From: Paraburkholderia unamae
Lineage (GTDB): Bacteria > Pseudomonadota > Gammaproteobacteria > Burkholderiales > Burkholderiaceae
Direction of reading: 5' to 3'
DNA: 64,000 nt
NCBI RefSeq assembly: GCF_003268775.1
Contig: NZ_QLSU01000015.1
Span: 166,386-230,385 of the forward strand
The translations under genes were made by a program, and so were the position numbers. This document shows, in pieces, positions 27,107-36,209 of this stretch (position 1 is the first letter of the stretch; every line of letters starts with the position of its first letter). Below the pieces are notes generated by a model. It was not told the origin of the DNA and searched no databases. It saw nothing but the letters and a program-made list of their open reading frames with translations.

Positions 27107-29251
27107 ATGAACAGCCCTGACGACAAGACGTTGATCGTGTCCGCACCGGCCGGACAGGACGACGCGCGCGCGTCTGAAGGGGGCCGCGCATCGGCTCAGG
27201 CACCGCAGCGCGACAGCCCGGACGAAACCACCGGTACGCCGATCCCCGAGGACGACGCCACTCGCCTCGTGCCGCGCCTGCAAACGCAGGCCGCCGCGGC
27301 GCCGGCCACCCAGACCACACAGGCCGGCAGCGCCGAAGCCGGCGCACATGAGGCGCTGCCGGTCGGCACGGTGATCGCGGAGTTCGAGATCGTCGGGCTC
27401 ATTGGCGAAGGCGGCTTCGGCATCGTCTATCTCGCATGGGACACCTTGCTGCGGCGCCACGTGGCGCTCAAGGAGTACATTCCGGCGTCCCTCGCCACGC
27501 GCGCCGCCAATGCGAGCAACGTGACGGTGCGCTCGCAACGCCATGAAGAAACTTTCCGCGCGGGCCTGAAAAGCTTCATCAACGAAGCCCGCTTGCTCGC
27601 GCAGTTCGACCATCACTCGCTCGTGAAGGTCTACCGGTTCTGGGAAGCGAACGGCACCGCTTACATGGTGATGCCGTATTACGAAGGCCTGACGCTCAAG
27701 GAAGCGCTGCGCCAGATGTCCACGCCGCCCGGTGAGGCATGGCTGCGAGCGCTGCTCGCACCGCTGCTGGAAGCGCTCGGCGTGCTGCACGCGGCGCAGT
27801 GCTACCACCGCGACATCGCCCCCGACAACATCATGCTGCTCAAGGGCAGCCAGCGGCCACTGCTGCTCGACTTCGGCGCGGCGCGCCGCGTGATCGGCGA
27901 CATGACGCAGGCGCTCACCGTCATCCTCAAGCCCGGTTACGCGCCTGTCGAGCAATACGCGGAAGTCCCCTCGATGAAACAGGGGCCGTGGACCGACATT
28001 TACGCGCTCGCGGCGGTCGTGTACTACGCCATCAAAGGCGCGACTCCACCGGCCTCAGTCGGGAGATTGATGAGCGACAGCTACGTGCCCCTCGCGACTG
28101 TCGCGGCGGACCGTTACAGCGAGCGCTTTTTGCGCGCGATCGACCACGCCTTGGCCGTGCGGCCCGAGGATCGTCCGCAGGATGTGCAGGCGCTCGCGGC
28201 AGAGTTGGGTATTGCGCTGGGCGATGGAGCGAATGCGCCGCCGTTCGACGACGACGAGACGGGCACGGCGTCGCGGGCGGAATCGAGTGGCACCGCGCAG
28301 CGTGCCAGCCCCCCCGTTGCGCCGCCTGGCGAGAACCGCGCGCCGGCTTCGCACAGTGCGGCACGCACGCTCCCCCCCGGTCGCGCATCCAACGCGGCGA
28401 CGGCGGCCGCTGCGGGCGGCAAGGGCAGCAAGCGCGGCAGCACGATCGCCGCCGTGGGGGCGGGCGTCGCGATCATTGCGGCAATCGGCGCGTGGTTCGC
28501 ACTGCGGCCTTCGGGCGCGCCGCCTGCCGCCTCGACTCAGGCAAGCGCCACAACCGCCACGCCCGCAGCGCCGGCAAGCGCCACCGCCGAACTGCCACCC
28601 GTGCCGCCGCCAGCGGCCACGGCAAGCACCCCGGCAGGGACAGCCGCACTGGCTCCGGTTGCCCCTCCGGCCGCTAGCGCACCGCCAACCGAAGCCGCTG
28701 CCGCGCCGCCCTTGCCCCCCTTCACGCCGTCCGGCGAATTCGAACGCATCGTCGCGATGAGTGATCCGTCGATCCGCGTGACGACGAAGCTGCACAGCAC
28801 CAGGGCGCGCATCAAGAAGGACTTCCTGCAATTCCAGGTGACGAGCAACCGCGCGGGCCACGTCTATGCGTTCATGGTCGATCCGCAGGGCGAATATCTG
28901 ATGCTGCTGCCGAACCAGCGCGACAAGGCGAACAGTATCGCGGCGGGCCAAACGCTCACGCTGCCACGTGCGAGCTGGCCGATGCTCGCAGACGCGCCGG
29001 CCGGCCCGATTCATTTCCTCGTGCTCGTCTCGCCCGAGCCACGCGACTTCACCGACGCCGGGCTGCGGCAGGGCGATGTCTTTGCAGACATCCCGGCGAG
29101 TGCGCAAGCGCAGGCCGCCGCGCGGCGCACGGGCAGCGACTCGCCGTTCGCAGGCAAGGCTCGCTGCGCGCCCGGCGCGTCGACCTGCAACGACGCTTAC
29201 GGCGCGGCGACGTTCCAGATTGACGTGGTAGGTAACGGCGCCGGGCAATAG
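27107..29251 (+). CDS. Membrane Ser/Thr protein kinase with DUF4384-like domain
   Basis: A 714-aa PpkA/Stk-like kinase. The start at 27107 (MNSPDDKTLIVSA) has GGAG about 9 bases upstream; earlier ATGs at 27071 and 26933 give unlikely extensions. A disordered N-terminus has two DD-x-T-type sites (PDDKTLI, EDDATRLV). The kinase domain (about 95-365) has the Gly loop GEGGFGIVY, Lys in VALKEY, HRDIAPDN (about 233) and DFGAAR (about 254). A Pro/Ala-rich linker flanks one membrane helix (IAAVGAGVAIIAAIGAWFAL, about 446-466). The C-terminal domain (about 548-661) looks like DUF4384, presumably in the periplasm. It is divergent from the CHAT gene and 47 bases ahead of mltA. Confidence 0.9.
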   Translation: MNSPDDKTLIVSAPAGQDDARASEGGRASAQAPQRDSPDETTGTPIPEDDATRLVPRLQTQAAAAPATQTTQAGSAEAGAHEALPVGTVIAEFEIVGLIGEGGFGIVYLAWDTLLRRHVALKEYIPASLATRAANASNVTVRSQRHEETFRAGLKSFINEARLLAQFDHHSLVKVYRFWEANGTAYMVMPYYEGLTLKEALRQMSTPPGEAWLRALLAPLLEALGVLHAAQCYHRDIAPDNIMLLKGSQRPLLLDFGAARRVIGDMTQALTVILKPGYAPVEQYAEVPSMKQGPWTDIYALAAVVYYAIKGATPPASVGRLMSDSYVPLATVAADRYSERFLRAIDHALAVRPEDRPQDVQALAAELGIALGDGANAPPFDDDETGTASRAESSGTAQRASPPVAPPGENRAPASHSAARTLPPGRASNAATAAAAGGKGSKRGSTIAAVGAGVAIIAAIGAWFALRPSGAPPAASTQASATTATPAAPASATAELPPVPPPAATASTPAGTAALAPVAPPAASAPPTEAAAAPPLPPFTPSGEFERIVAMSDPSIRVTTKLHSTRARIKKDFLQFQVTSNRAGHVYAFMVDPQGEYLMLLPNQRDKANSIAAGQTLTLPRASWPMLADAPAGPIHFLVLVSPEPRDFTDAGLRQGDVFADIPASAQAQAAARRTGSDSPFAGKARCAPGASTCNDAYGAATFQIDVVGNGAGQ

Positions 29252-29298
29252 CCCGGCTTCGTGTCGTCTTTCATGCGGCTGAGACTCTGGAGGCCGGA

Positions 29299-31179
29299 AT
29301 GAACAAACCTCTCTTCGTGTTCGCCGCGGCTGTATGGCTTGCCGGTTGCGCGGGGGACAATCCCGGCAGTTCCGTGGTGATCGGACCGGCGGCGCGGCCA
29401 AACGCGCAAAGTACGGGTGTCACGGCGCAAACCGCATCGACGGGAGCAACACAGGTTGCGGCGCCATCGAGCGGCGCACCCGGAGCCGCCGCAACGGGCA
29501 TCGTGTCGAACGCCGCCGCGTCTGCCCCGCCAGGCCCCGCAATCTTGCCTTCGCCGGTCTCGTCCGCCGCGCCGTCCGCCGCGCCGTCCACAGCGCCGTC
29601 CGCAGCATTGGCAGCCGCGTTCGGTACGCGCCATGCCTTCTACCAGCCCGCCCGCTTCGCTGACCTGCCGGGCTGGAGCAGCGACGACCTGGGCGGCTCG
29701 CTCGACGCCTTCCGCCGCGGCTGCGGTGTGGTCGGCGCACGCAGCGGCTGGGCCACGCCTTGCACGGCCGCGCGGTCGGTTGACGCGAATAACCCCACCG
29801 CGATCCGCCGCTTTTTCGAAACGTACTTCGACCTCTATCAGATCACCAGCGCCGAGCGCAGCCCCGACGGCACCATGACCGGCTATTACGAGCCATTGCT
29901 GAACGGCAGCAAACAGTACGGCGGCGCTTATGTGTACCCCGTCTACGGCGTTCCCGAAGACATGCTCTACCTCGACGCCCGGCGCCTGAACGGCAAAGCG
30001 CGCGGCAGCGTCACCGCGGCGCGTATCGAAGGGCGGGCGGTCATTGCGCTCCAGGACGCTCCGCCGGCTGCGCCTTCCGGTGTAAAGGGCGTCTACGCGC
30101 TCGACCTGCGCGACAGCGTGCCCGACATTCGCGACAAGAAAATCCGGCTGCGGCTGGATGGCAACCGCATCGTGCCGTACTACACGCGCGCTGAGATTGA
30201 ACGCGGCGCGGCTCGCGCGCCGGTGTTGGCGTGGGTTGACGACCCCGTCATGCTGTATTCGATGCAGATGCAGGGCTCGGGCAAGATCCGCATGCGCGAC
30301 GGGACGATTCGCCGTTTTGCGTATGCAGAGCAGAACGGCCGGCCGTTCCTGCCACCCATCGCGCATGCTGGACAAACCGGCGGGCATCGACTGATGGTCC
30401 GTGGACTCGACGTCGATATCGACGTTACCGACGACGACAACCCCATCACGCTCGCCGACGCCAACGGTGCGCATCCGTCCGACAACGGCGGCGGCCCGAC
30501 ACCCTCGGCAAGCTCGAACGACAACGAAGACGACCAGCCCGTCTCGCCGCTGCTGCGCGGTTTCAAGCTCGCCGCCGCAACACCTTCGAGCACCGGCTCG
30601 GCGGGGCCCGCCACGGCGAGCGCGCCGCGGCCCGCGAACAAGAGTGCGACAGCAGCAACAGGCGGCGCGTCATCGAGCCCCGGCGCGGACATTGCAACGG
30701 CGCTGGGCGCGGGTGCGCCGGTCAAACACAGCTTCGCGACCTCGGACCCGAGCTACGTCTTTTTCCGCCCGATTCCCGATTCGCCTAACGGCCCGACGGG
30801 GGCGCTCGGCGTGCCGCTTTCGGCGGGCCGGTCGGTGGCGGTCGATCCGCGTACGACGCCGCTCGGTTCGCCGGTGTTCGTCGCAACGCGCGACGATCCG
30901 CAAACGCCCGGTGCCGTAAACCGGCTGATGATGGCGCAGGACTCGGGCGGTGCAATTCAGGGCGCGGTGCGCGCTGACTATTTCTATGGCTTCGGTCAGG
31001 CGGCGCAGAGCGCGGCGAGTCGCACGAAGGAACATTTGCGCATGTGGCTGCTGCTGCCGAAGGGGTTGCATGTGGCAGCGCAGGAAACGGCGACGAAAAC
31101 GCGAGGGATGGCGGCGCCTGCGACGGCGGATTGTCTGGTTGCTGATTCGCAGTTTTGCGTGGATGACAGTTCGCCTTGA
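29299..31179 (+). CDS. mltA: MltA-type lytic transglycosylase lipoprotein with long insert
   Basis: A 626-aa membrane-bound murein transglycosylase A that cleaves peptidoglycan between MurNAc and GlcNAc. The start has GGAGG 6 bases upstream, and the signal peptide ends in a lipobox (LAGC, Cys 17). A Pro/Ala/Ser-rich spacer is followed by the MltA domain with MTGYYEPLLNGS, VPYYTRAEIERG and a central MQMQGSGKIRM. The 3D domain holds DPRTTPLGSPVF, and its catalytic Asp lies in the MMAQDSGGAIQGAVRADYFYG segment. Unusually, about 120 residues of low-complexity Ser/Ala/Thr/Asp sequence separate the MltA and 3D parts. It follows the kinase closely and precedes a lysozyme-like gene. Confidence 0.93.
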   Translation: MNKPLFVFAAAVWLAGCAGDNPGSSVVIGPAARPNAQSTGVTAQTASTGATQVAAPSSGAPGAAATGIVSNAAASAPPGPAILPSPVSSAAPSAAPSTAPSAALAAAFGTRHAFYQPARFADLPGWSSDDLGGSLDAFRRGCGVVGARSGWATPCTAARSVDANNPTAIRRFFETYFDLYQITSAERSPDGTMTGYYEPLLNGSKQYGGAYVYPVYGVPEDMLYLDARRLNGKARGSVTAARIEGRAVIALQDAPPAAPSGVKGVYALDLRDSVPDIRDKKIRLRLDGNRIVPYYTRAEIERGAARAPVLAWVDDPVMLYSMQMQGSGKIRMRDGTIRRFAYAEQNGRPFLPPIAHAGQTGGHRLMVRGLDVDIDVTDDDNPITLADANGAHPSDNGGGPTPSASSNDNEDDQPVSPLLRGFKLAAATPSSTGSAGPATASAPRPANKSATAATGGASSSPGADIATALGAGAPVKHSFATSDPSYVFFRPIPDSPNGPTGALGVPLSAGRSVAVDPRTTPLGSPVFVATRDDPQTPGAVNRLMMAQDSGGAIQGAVRADYFYGFGQAAQSAASRTKEHLRMWLLLPKGLHVAAQETATKTRGMAAPATADCLVADSQFCVDDSSP

Positions 31180-31453
31180 GGGCAGTGGCAAGCGCAAATT
31201 GTCGATAGCGATTGGGGCAATTGAGTCTAGGACACGAACATGCGCTGGACCTGGTGATTCCAGTGAAACGCATTCGCCAGCCGCGCGGATACGGACTGGT
31301 TCGTACTGCTTCGACTCTGGACTCGCACATGTGTCCATACACGCAAGATCGCATCAAGTTGCTACGTCAAGCACAGGTTGAAGCTCCCCCTTGAAACGGC
31401 CTCGGAAAAGCCACCTGCGCTTTTGGCACGAAAACGGAATATGGAGTTCTTCG

Positions 31454-32392
31454 ATGGCAAATTTTCAAAAGCATGGCGAAAACGTCAATGGCCGCGTGCT
31501 CCACACGTCGCCCGGCAAGCTCTACGAGTTGGGCGTCTGGGGGCCGGTCGATACCCGGACAATGACGGAACTCGATGTGTCGATCCGGCCAGCCAGCGCG
31601 TTGGTGACCGTGAAACGAGCAGGCATGGTTCCCGGTCAGAACGTACGCATATGGCAGCTCATCGGGCTTCCGGTTGGCCGGTTCGTCGTCGAAGCCAGGG
31701 ACGGCGGCGGGTCCGTCTGGACGTCCGTCACGATCGACACCACACCGCAGCCGCAGGAGGCCGCAGCCGGTGGAAGAAAGTACACCGATAACCCCAACGA
31801 ACAGGTTACGAAACGCACTACGCCGACCGCTCGAGACGTTGTCACCATGCTGATGGCGGCATGGAGTGATCTGACTCAAAATGGAGCCCGCACACTGGCC
31901 GCGCAATTTATGGCCGAAACCGGTAGTGGGCGCTATTGCTTTAACTGGAATCTCGGCAACGTAAAAGCTGGGCCGAACGAACCGCATATGTATCTGCGGG
32001 GGGTCTGGGAAGTCGATAGCGTGGCGGGTGCGCAAACGCAGGTTGCCAACGCAGGCGGCCTCGCGCACGTCGCAAGCGACGACGAAATCAAGAAGCACGG
32101 TTGGGGCTGCCGCGCAGGCGAATCGATAGCCGTGTTCGATCCACCGCATCCACAGTGCCGCTTCCGCGCGTACGGTTCCTTGACTGAAGGCGCAAAGCGC
32201 TGGCTCGGACGCTATCAGAAGATCGCCCAGCGCAACGCAGACTTTCTCACGTCGCTGAACAATGGTGACACCGCCGCGGTCGCGCATCTGCTCAAGCAGA
32301 CCCACTACTACACGGCCGATGAGGATAAGTATGCAAGCGCGATGGCGCGAACCAAGGTACAGGTGGATCGTGAATTGGGGCCGCTCCAATGA
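31454..32392 (+). CDS. Putative lysozyme/glucosaminidase-like secreted effector
   Basis: A 312-aa protein with no signal peptide. The start MANFQKHGENVNG at 31454 has GGAG 6 bases upstream; the longer start at 31391 does not. Residues 1-110 look like a beta-rich, Ig-like module. After a polar linker, residues about 130-312 resemble bacterial and phage muramidase/glucosaminidase domains: ARTLAAQFMAETGSGRYCFN with a likely catalytic Glu, NWNLGNVKA, FRAYGSLTEGAKRWL and a closing QTHYYTADEDKYASAM. The stop overlaps the next gene by 4 bases. A cytoplasmic peptidoglycan hydrolase with a coupled, envelope-targeted partner suits a T6SS effector. A non-secreted housekeeping role is less likely. Confidence 0.72.
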   Translation: MANFQKHGENVNGRVLHTSPGKLYELGVWGPVDTRTMTELDVSIRPASALVTVKRAGMVPGQNVRIWQLIGLPVGRFVVEARDGGGSVWTSVTIDTTPQPQEAAAGGRKYTDNPNEQVTKRTTPTARDVVTMLMAAWSDLTQNGARTLAAQFMAETGSGRYCFNWNLGNVKAGPNEPHMYLRGVWEVDSVAGAQTQVANAGGLAHVASDDEIKKHGWGCRAGESIAVFDPPHPQCRFRAYGSLTEGAKRWLGRYQKIAQRNADFLTSLNNGDTAAVAHLLKQTHYYTADEDKYASAMARTKVQVDRELGPLQ

Positions 32393-32985
32393 GATATGCC
32401 TCAATTGCCCCCATTCTGGCGCTCGGCGCAGCAATTGCGGTAATCGCGGCCACTGCGCCAACGGCGCTCGGGGCGGGTGCTGCCACAGCCCCGCCCACTT
32501 CTGAGCCGAACGCAACGTACCGTCCAGGGACCATCGCAACAGCCGGGCGCCCGCTCTGGCTACGGCTCCAGAATGGCGAACTGACGTTTTGCGACACGCG
32601 AGGAACACGCAAGCTGGACCTCGCAACGGGGCGCGATATCGCACTCTCTCAGCCGTGCACAAGCGCCGTCGAACCGAATACTGCGTGTTCCGGCGTCGAT
32701 CCCGATGTGTCCGTGCGCGCACTGCTTTCCGAACCCAATGACATTGTCGATATCGACGGGATATCCGTGCCGCTCAACGGACGCGTGCATGACTGTGCGA
32801 TCGGCGGCAAAACCCTCGCGGTGGTGACAGCGTCTTCCGTCGTTCTGATAAGCCTCGGAGAGGGCGTGGTCTCGAAAGTCAGCAGCAGTGGCGGTGATCG
32901 GGTCGCAATCAGCCCCGGATGGATCGCCTGGTCCAATGCAGCCACCTTGAATTGGGTGCAGCGAAAGGGTCATCCGTTCGACTGA
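32389..32985 (+). CDS. Probable cognate immunity protein, envelope-targeted
   Basis: A 198-aa protein starting with an export signal: MRYASIAPILALGAAIAVIA then ATAPTALGAGA. Its ATG overlaps the stop of the lysozyme-like gene (ATGA), so translation is coupled. The mature part holds four Cys (LTFCDTRG, QPCTSAVEPNTACSGV, VHDCAIGG), compatible with disulfides outside the cytoplasm, and short beta-strand-like repeats. I recognise no family. The gene order (peptidoglycan hydrolase without a signal, then a small exported protein) is the usual effector-immunity arrangement, and that is the basis for the call. It could instead be an unrelated periplasmic factor. Confidence 0.62.
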   Translation: MRYASIAPILALGAAIAVIAATAPTALGAGAATAPPTSEPNATYRPGTIATAGRPLWLRLQNGELTFCDTRGTRKLDLATGRDIALSQPCTSAVEPNTACSGVDPDVSVRALLSEPNDIVDIDGISVPLNGRVHDCAIGGKTLAVVTASSVVLISLGEGVVSKVSSSGGDRVAISPGWIAWSNAATLNWVQRKGHPFD

Positions 32986-33368
32986 TTTGACCCGGCCACC
33001 GTTTTGGTAGACGTTGCAGGACTCCTACTGGTTTAGCCTGCATCGGGTAGGTCAGCTGGAAATTGTGGACGAAGGCTATTCTTCGAGTTTGTTAACAACA
33101 TGTGCATTCCTCACAAAACGGGTTCACATGAGACAGCACCCCGCCCCACGCGGTCGGCCTGCAAGACGTCTTTGCAACCGGCCTGCATGACATTGACCGA
33201 GGCCGCAAGCGAAACTCGCGATGACCCGGTGAGCAACGACGACACCGCTGGAGGCGGCTGCACACAGCCTCGTGCTGTGGGCCGCATCGTTATATCGAAG
33301 CAATAATCGCAGCGGTGATTAGTAATAGCATGACGTATCGCTCTTGAATCCCGACGAAGGCACCCAGA
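32986..33368. other. Intergenic region, no gene seen
   Basis: About 380 bases between the putative immunity gene and the 280-aa orphan. There is a short A/T-richer patch around 33080-33110. I see no convincing open frame, terminator or repeat. Confidence 0.4.
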
Positions 33369-34211
33369 ATGACACGGAAAATCACCGGCGCTGTTCATGG
33401 CGGACATGAGTCGCGCCCCGCCATTGCCACCCCGTACAATCTCAATGCTGCACCGGTCCACGCACGCGGCCGCACAGACGCCATGGCGGAGATCATCGTG
33501 CACGCGGCATTTCTGAAACGCGCGGATATCGTGCCGTTCGACGTGAAGCCGCTGTTGTCGTCAGGCGCACGTTTTCAAGACTTTCGCGGTGGTCTGCGTC
33601 ACTACGTGATGGCGCATCGCGCGCCTCTGACGCTTCTCGTGGGAGGACACAATTTTGCGGAATTTGCGTGGCGGGCGCCTCGCCTGAGGGACATGCTGAT
33701 CGCGCCGCAAGCCCGCACGGACCCATTGCCGGCCGCGGCCAACTACGGAGATTGTCTTTTTGAATACGTCGCCCGGGATCCGACGCTCGCCATCATGCGC
33801 AAGCTACTTTTTACGCAGAAGTGCGGCAAGGACATCGAGACCAATGCCATTATTGATTCCATCTACGCGCTAAAGGATGCTTATCGAACCTACTACGACA
33901 CGGCTATTGCAAACAGCCAACGCATTCTCCGGGACAGAGGAGTTGTCGAAGCGCGCCCGGCCGATGTGGCTACATTGCTCTCGCAGCGCAGCTTCGTCGC
34001 AGCGGACAAGGAAGTCGATCCGATGCTTGAAAACATGCGGTTCGACGAAGGCGGCCCCTCCCAGTTTCTCGACTTCCCGCAAGTGTACCTGTCGTGCTGC
34101 CAAAGCGAGGCAGATCGGCATTTGCCGGTGCTGGTTAATCGTGATTGCATCGCGGCGACCGTGTCCGAGCTCGAGGAGGCCGCCGCGAAACAAGACACGG
34201 GCCGCCCATGA
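33369..34211 (+). CDS. Hypothetical protein, 280 aa
   Basis: No family recognised. The translation is globular and mixed in composition, without signal peptide or membrane segment. It has charged helices (LFTQKCGKDIETNAIIDSIY, then RTYYDTAIANSQRILRDRG) and a C-terminal helix VSELEEAAAKQDTG. The ATG at 33369 has GAAGG about 9 bases upstream. An internal ATG at 33483 (MAEIIVHAAFLKRADIVPF) could be the true start, because residues before it are low in structure. It is on the same strand as the kinase-MltA-effector series but 383 bases away, so it may or may not belong to the secretion island. The next 990 bases hold no clear gene. Confidence 0.55.
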   Translation: MTRKITGAVHGGHESRPAIATPYNLNAAPVHARGRTDAMAEIIVHAAFLKRADIVPFDVKPLLSSGARFQDFRGGLRHYVMAHRAPLTLLVGGHNFAEFAWRAPRLRDMLIAPQARTDPLPAAANYGDCLFEYVARDPTLAIMRKLLFTQKCGKDIETNAIIDSIYALKDAYRTYYDTAIANSQRILRDRGVVEARPADVATLLSQRSFVAADKEVDPMLENMRFDEGGPSQFLDFPQVYLSCCQSEADRHLPVLVNRDCIAATVSELEEAAAKQDTGRP

Positions 34212-35197
34212 GGCCCATGTCTTTCACGAAAAACAATCGGAAGCGATTGAACGAAGCCTGGTGCAATCCGTTTACGTTGCCAGCCAAACACGCATGCCGG
34301 CATGAAGATTTCCGGCGTGGCCGACATGCGGGCCGGATTCAATGGTCCCGTCGGCAGGGTGCGGACCTTGCTTGAACGAAAGCCGCAACAGTTGGCGAGG
34401 CCGCCAGCGTAGTTTGATCGCACACAAGCATCGTCGCGTAGCTACTTTTGCCATTCCGGATCGAATGTCAGTTGCAGCGGATCTCGAAGCAGCAGGCATC
34501 CGGAACGACGCGAGGCAAACGCCCGCGCCGTCACCCTGTTGACCGGGGTCGTGCGCCGGGAACCGGCGTTTGCTGCGTATAACCTCGTAGACAGTTAGTT
34601 GCACCCCTTTCCGGACGGGAACGGACGAATCCACCGCTGCGCCACGAAGATTGATACCTTGAGGTGCTAAACGGGTTCTCGCGCCCGACCACGCGAGTGC
34701 GGCGATACGCGCCGGGCAAGGACGCGCCGCAGGGGATTCCGTCGCCCGGTAGGCGGCCCTACCGGTTCTTCGACGCAACACGGGAGGTGCGCTTCCTGCA
34801 CCGCATGCTCATTGAGGCCGTGAGGACCGGGTTGCCACGCAAGCGGCACTGGCCAGCGGATTCGACACCGCGTTTGAGCCGTTGAACGAGGAACTCCACG
34901 TGCCCAGCCTCGACCACGGAGCGGCCAATCCCGCTGGCGCTTCTCACTTGGGCCTCGTTTCGTGAAATGAAGATCGAAGCCCGCGACCTTCGCCCGCGCA
35001 AGGTCGTCGCTTTGGCCCAGTGGTTCATCAAGCGTCATGTTCGTTCGCGGCGAAGCGCCAACGGCCGGGATCCGTGACGCGATACTTGCATTCCGGTTAT
35101 CCGTGCGTTAAGTTCGTCAGCGCTCGCTGAATCCGGGGTGCGGGTAAAGCGGCGGACACGCGCCGCGCACAGATTCTGACGCCTGGTGGACACAATA
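34212..35197. other. Gene-poor region, possible decayed sequence
   Basis: Nearly 1 kb without a supportable gene. The open frames here (longest about 169 aa) lack ribosome sites and recognisable motifs, and both strands are open by chance because of the high GC. The stretch 34660-34885 and 34970-35080 reads like short pieces of protein-coding sequence but I could not assign them. Confidence 0.35.
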
Positions 35198-36139
35198 ATG
35201 AACGACTCGAACCGACCGCCGGCCACCGCACTCACAACGAATATCACCTTGCGACCGGACATGGGACCGCCGTTTGCGGCCTGGCAAGCGAAATTCACGC
35301 ATGCCGCCGCTCAGGCCCAAGGCTTTCTGGCGCTCGATATCGCGCCGGCCTTCGCGGGTTCCGCTGACTGGCGCATCATTCAACGCTTTCGTTCGCCCGA
35401 GGCGCTGAGGGCGTGGCAGGACGCGCCCCAGCGGGCGCAGTTGATCGCGGACCTCGCGCCGATGCGCGACCCGCATGTCACGGCGTCCGCGCACGACACG
35501 CTGCATTCGTTCGATCCGCTCTCCTGTGTCACGGAAGTCATTACCACGGTGGTGGAACCGGGCAAGGAAATCATCTTCCGGACGTGGGCGGAAACCATTC
35601 AGTCGAGCCAGTCGTCGTTCCCCGGTTATATGGGGACGCTGGTTCAGGCTCCGGTATCGGAGGCATCGCAGTACTGGACCACGCTGGTGCGTTTTTCCAG
35701 TCCCGACGAACTCGATGCATGGCTCGGTTCGAGCGAACGCAAGCAGTTGTTACAACGCGTAGAACCGCATGTCGCCAGCTGGAAGAGTTACCGGATGCCA
35801 AGTCCGTTCGCCGGCTGGTTCCCGGCGGCCGGAGACAAGCCGCCGCCCGCCTGGAAGCAGACCGCCCTCGTTCTGCTCGTACTCTTCCCCGTGGTGATGC
35901 TGGAAATACGCTTCCTGAGTCCGCTGCTCGCGGGACAACATGTTGCGATCGCGACGTTCATTGGCAACGCCATCAGCGTATCGCTCGTATCGTGGCCGCT
36001 GATGAAGATCGCGGTGGCGGCCATGGGCTGGTGGCTGCGGCCGTCGCCCGCCAGACGCAGTCAACGCGAGGCGCTCGGGGCTTGCACCATGCTGGCGCTG
36101 TATCTCATCGAACTGGCGGTTTTCATGCTCGCATTCTGA
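35198..36139 (+). CDS. Membrane protein with two antibiotic-biosynthesis-monooxygenase-like domains
   Basis: A 313-aa fusion. Two ABM-like ferredoxin-fold repeats are visible: residues about 10-95 (ITLRPDMGPPFAAWQAKFTHAAAQAQGF, ending in IQRFRSPEALRAW) and 110-200 (EVITTVVEPGKEIIFRTWAE, ending in VRFSSPDELDAWLGSSER). Both have the xRFxSPxxLxAW signature. Three C-terminal hydrophobic helices follow (QTALVLLVLFPVVMLEIRFL, FIGNAISVSLVSWPLMKIAV and ACTMLALYLIELAVFMLAF). The ATG at 35198 is used; the GTG at 35186 is also possible. The architecture resembles uncharacterised ABM/DUF proteins of soil bacteria. No catalytic function can be claimed. It precedes the deaminase gene by 70 bases. Confidence 0.75.
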   Translation: MNDSNRPPATALTTNITLRPDMGPPFAAWQAKFTHAAAQAQGFLALDIAPAFAGSADWRIIQRFRSPEALRAWQDAPQRAQLIADLAPMRDPHVTASAHDTLHSFDPLSCVTEVITTVVEPGKEIIFRTWAETIQSSQSSFPGYMGTLVQAPVSEASQYWTTLVRFSSPDELDAWLGSSERKQLLQRVEPHVASWKSYRMPSPFAGWFPAAGDKPPPAWKQTALVLLVLFPVVMLEIRFLSPLLAGQHVAIATFIGNAISVSLVSWPLMKIAVAAMGWWLRPSPARRSQREALGACTMLALYLIELAVFMLAF

Positions 36140-36209
36140 AGCGTGATGGCGCTCAACATCGGCGGCGGGCACCGAGGTTATCGCTGCCGCCTACACGGAG
36201 GGTGAAAGA

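Noticed and set aside
34212..35197. Possible insertion sequence or transposase remnant
   Set aside because: No transposase motif, terminal inverted repeats or target duplication found; no IS element was recognised in the window.
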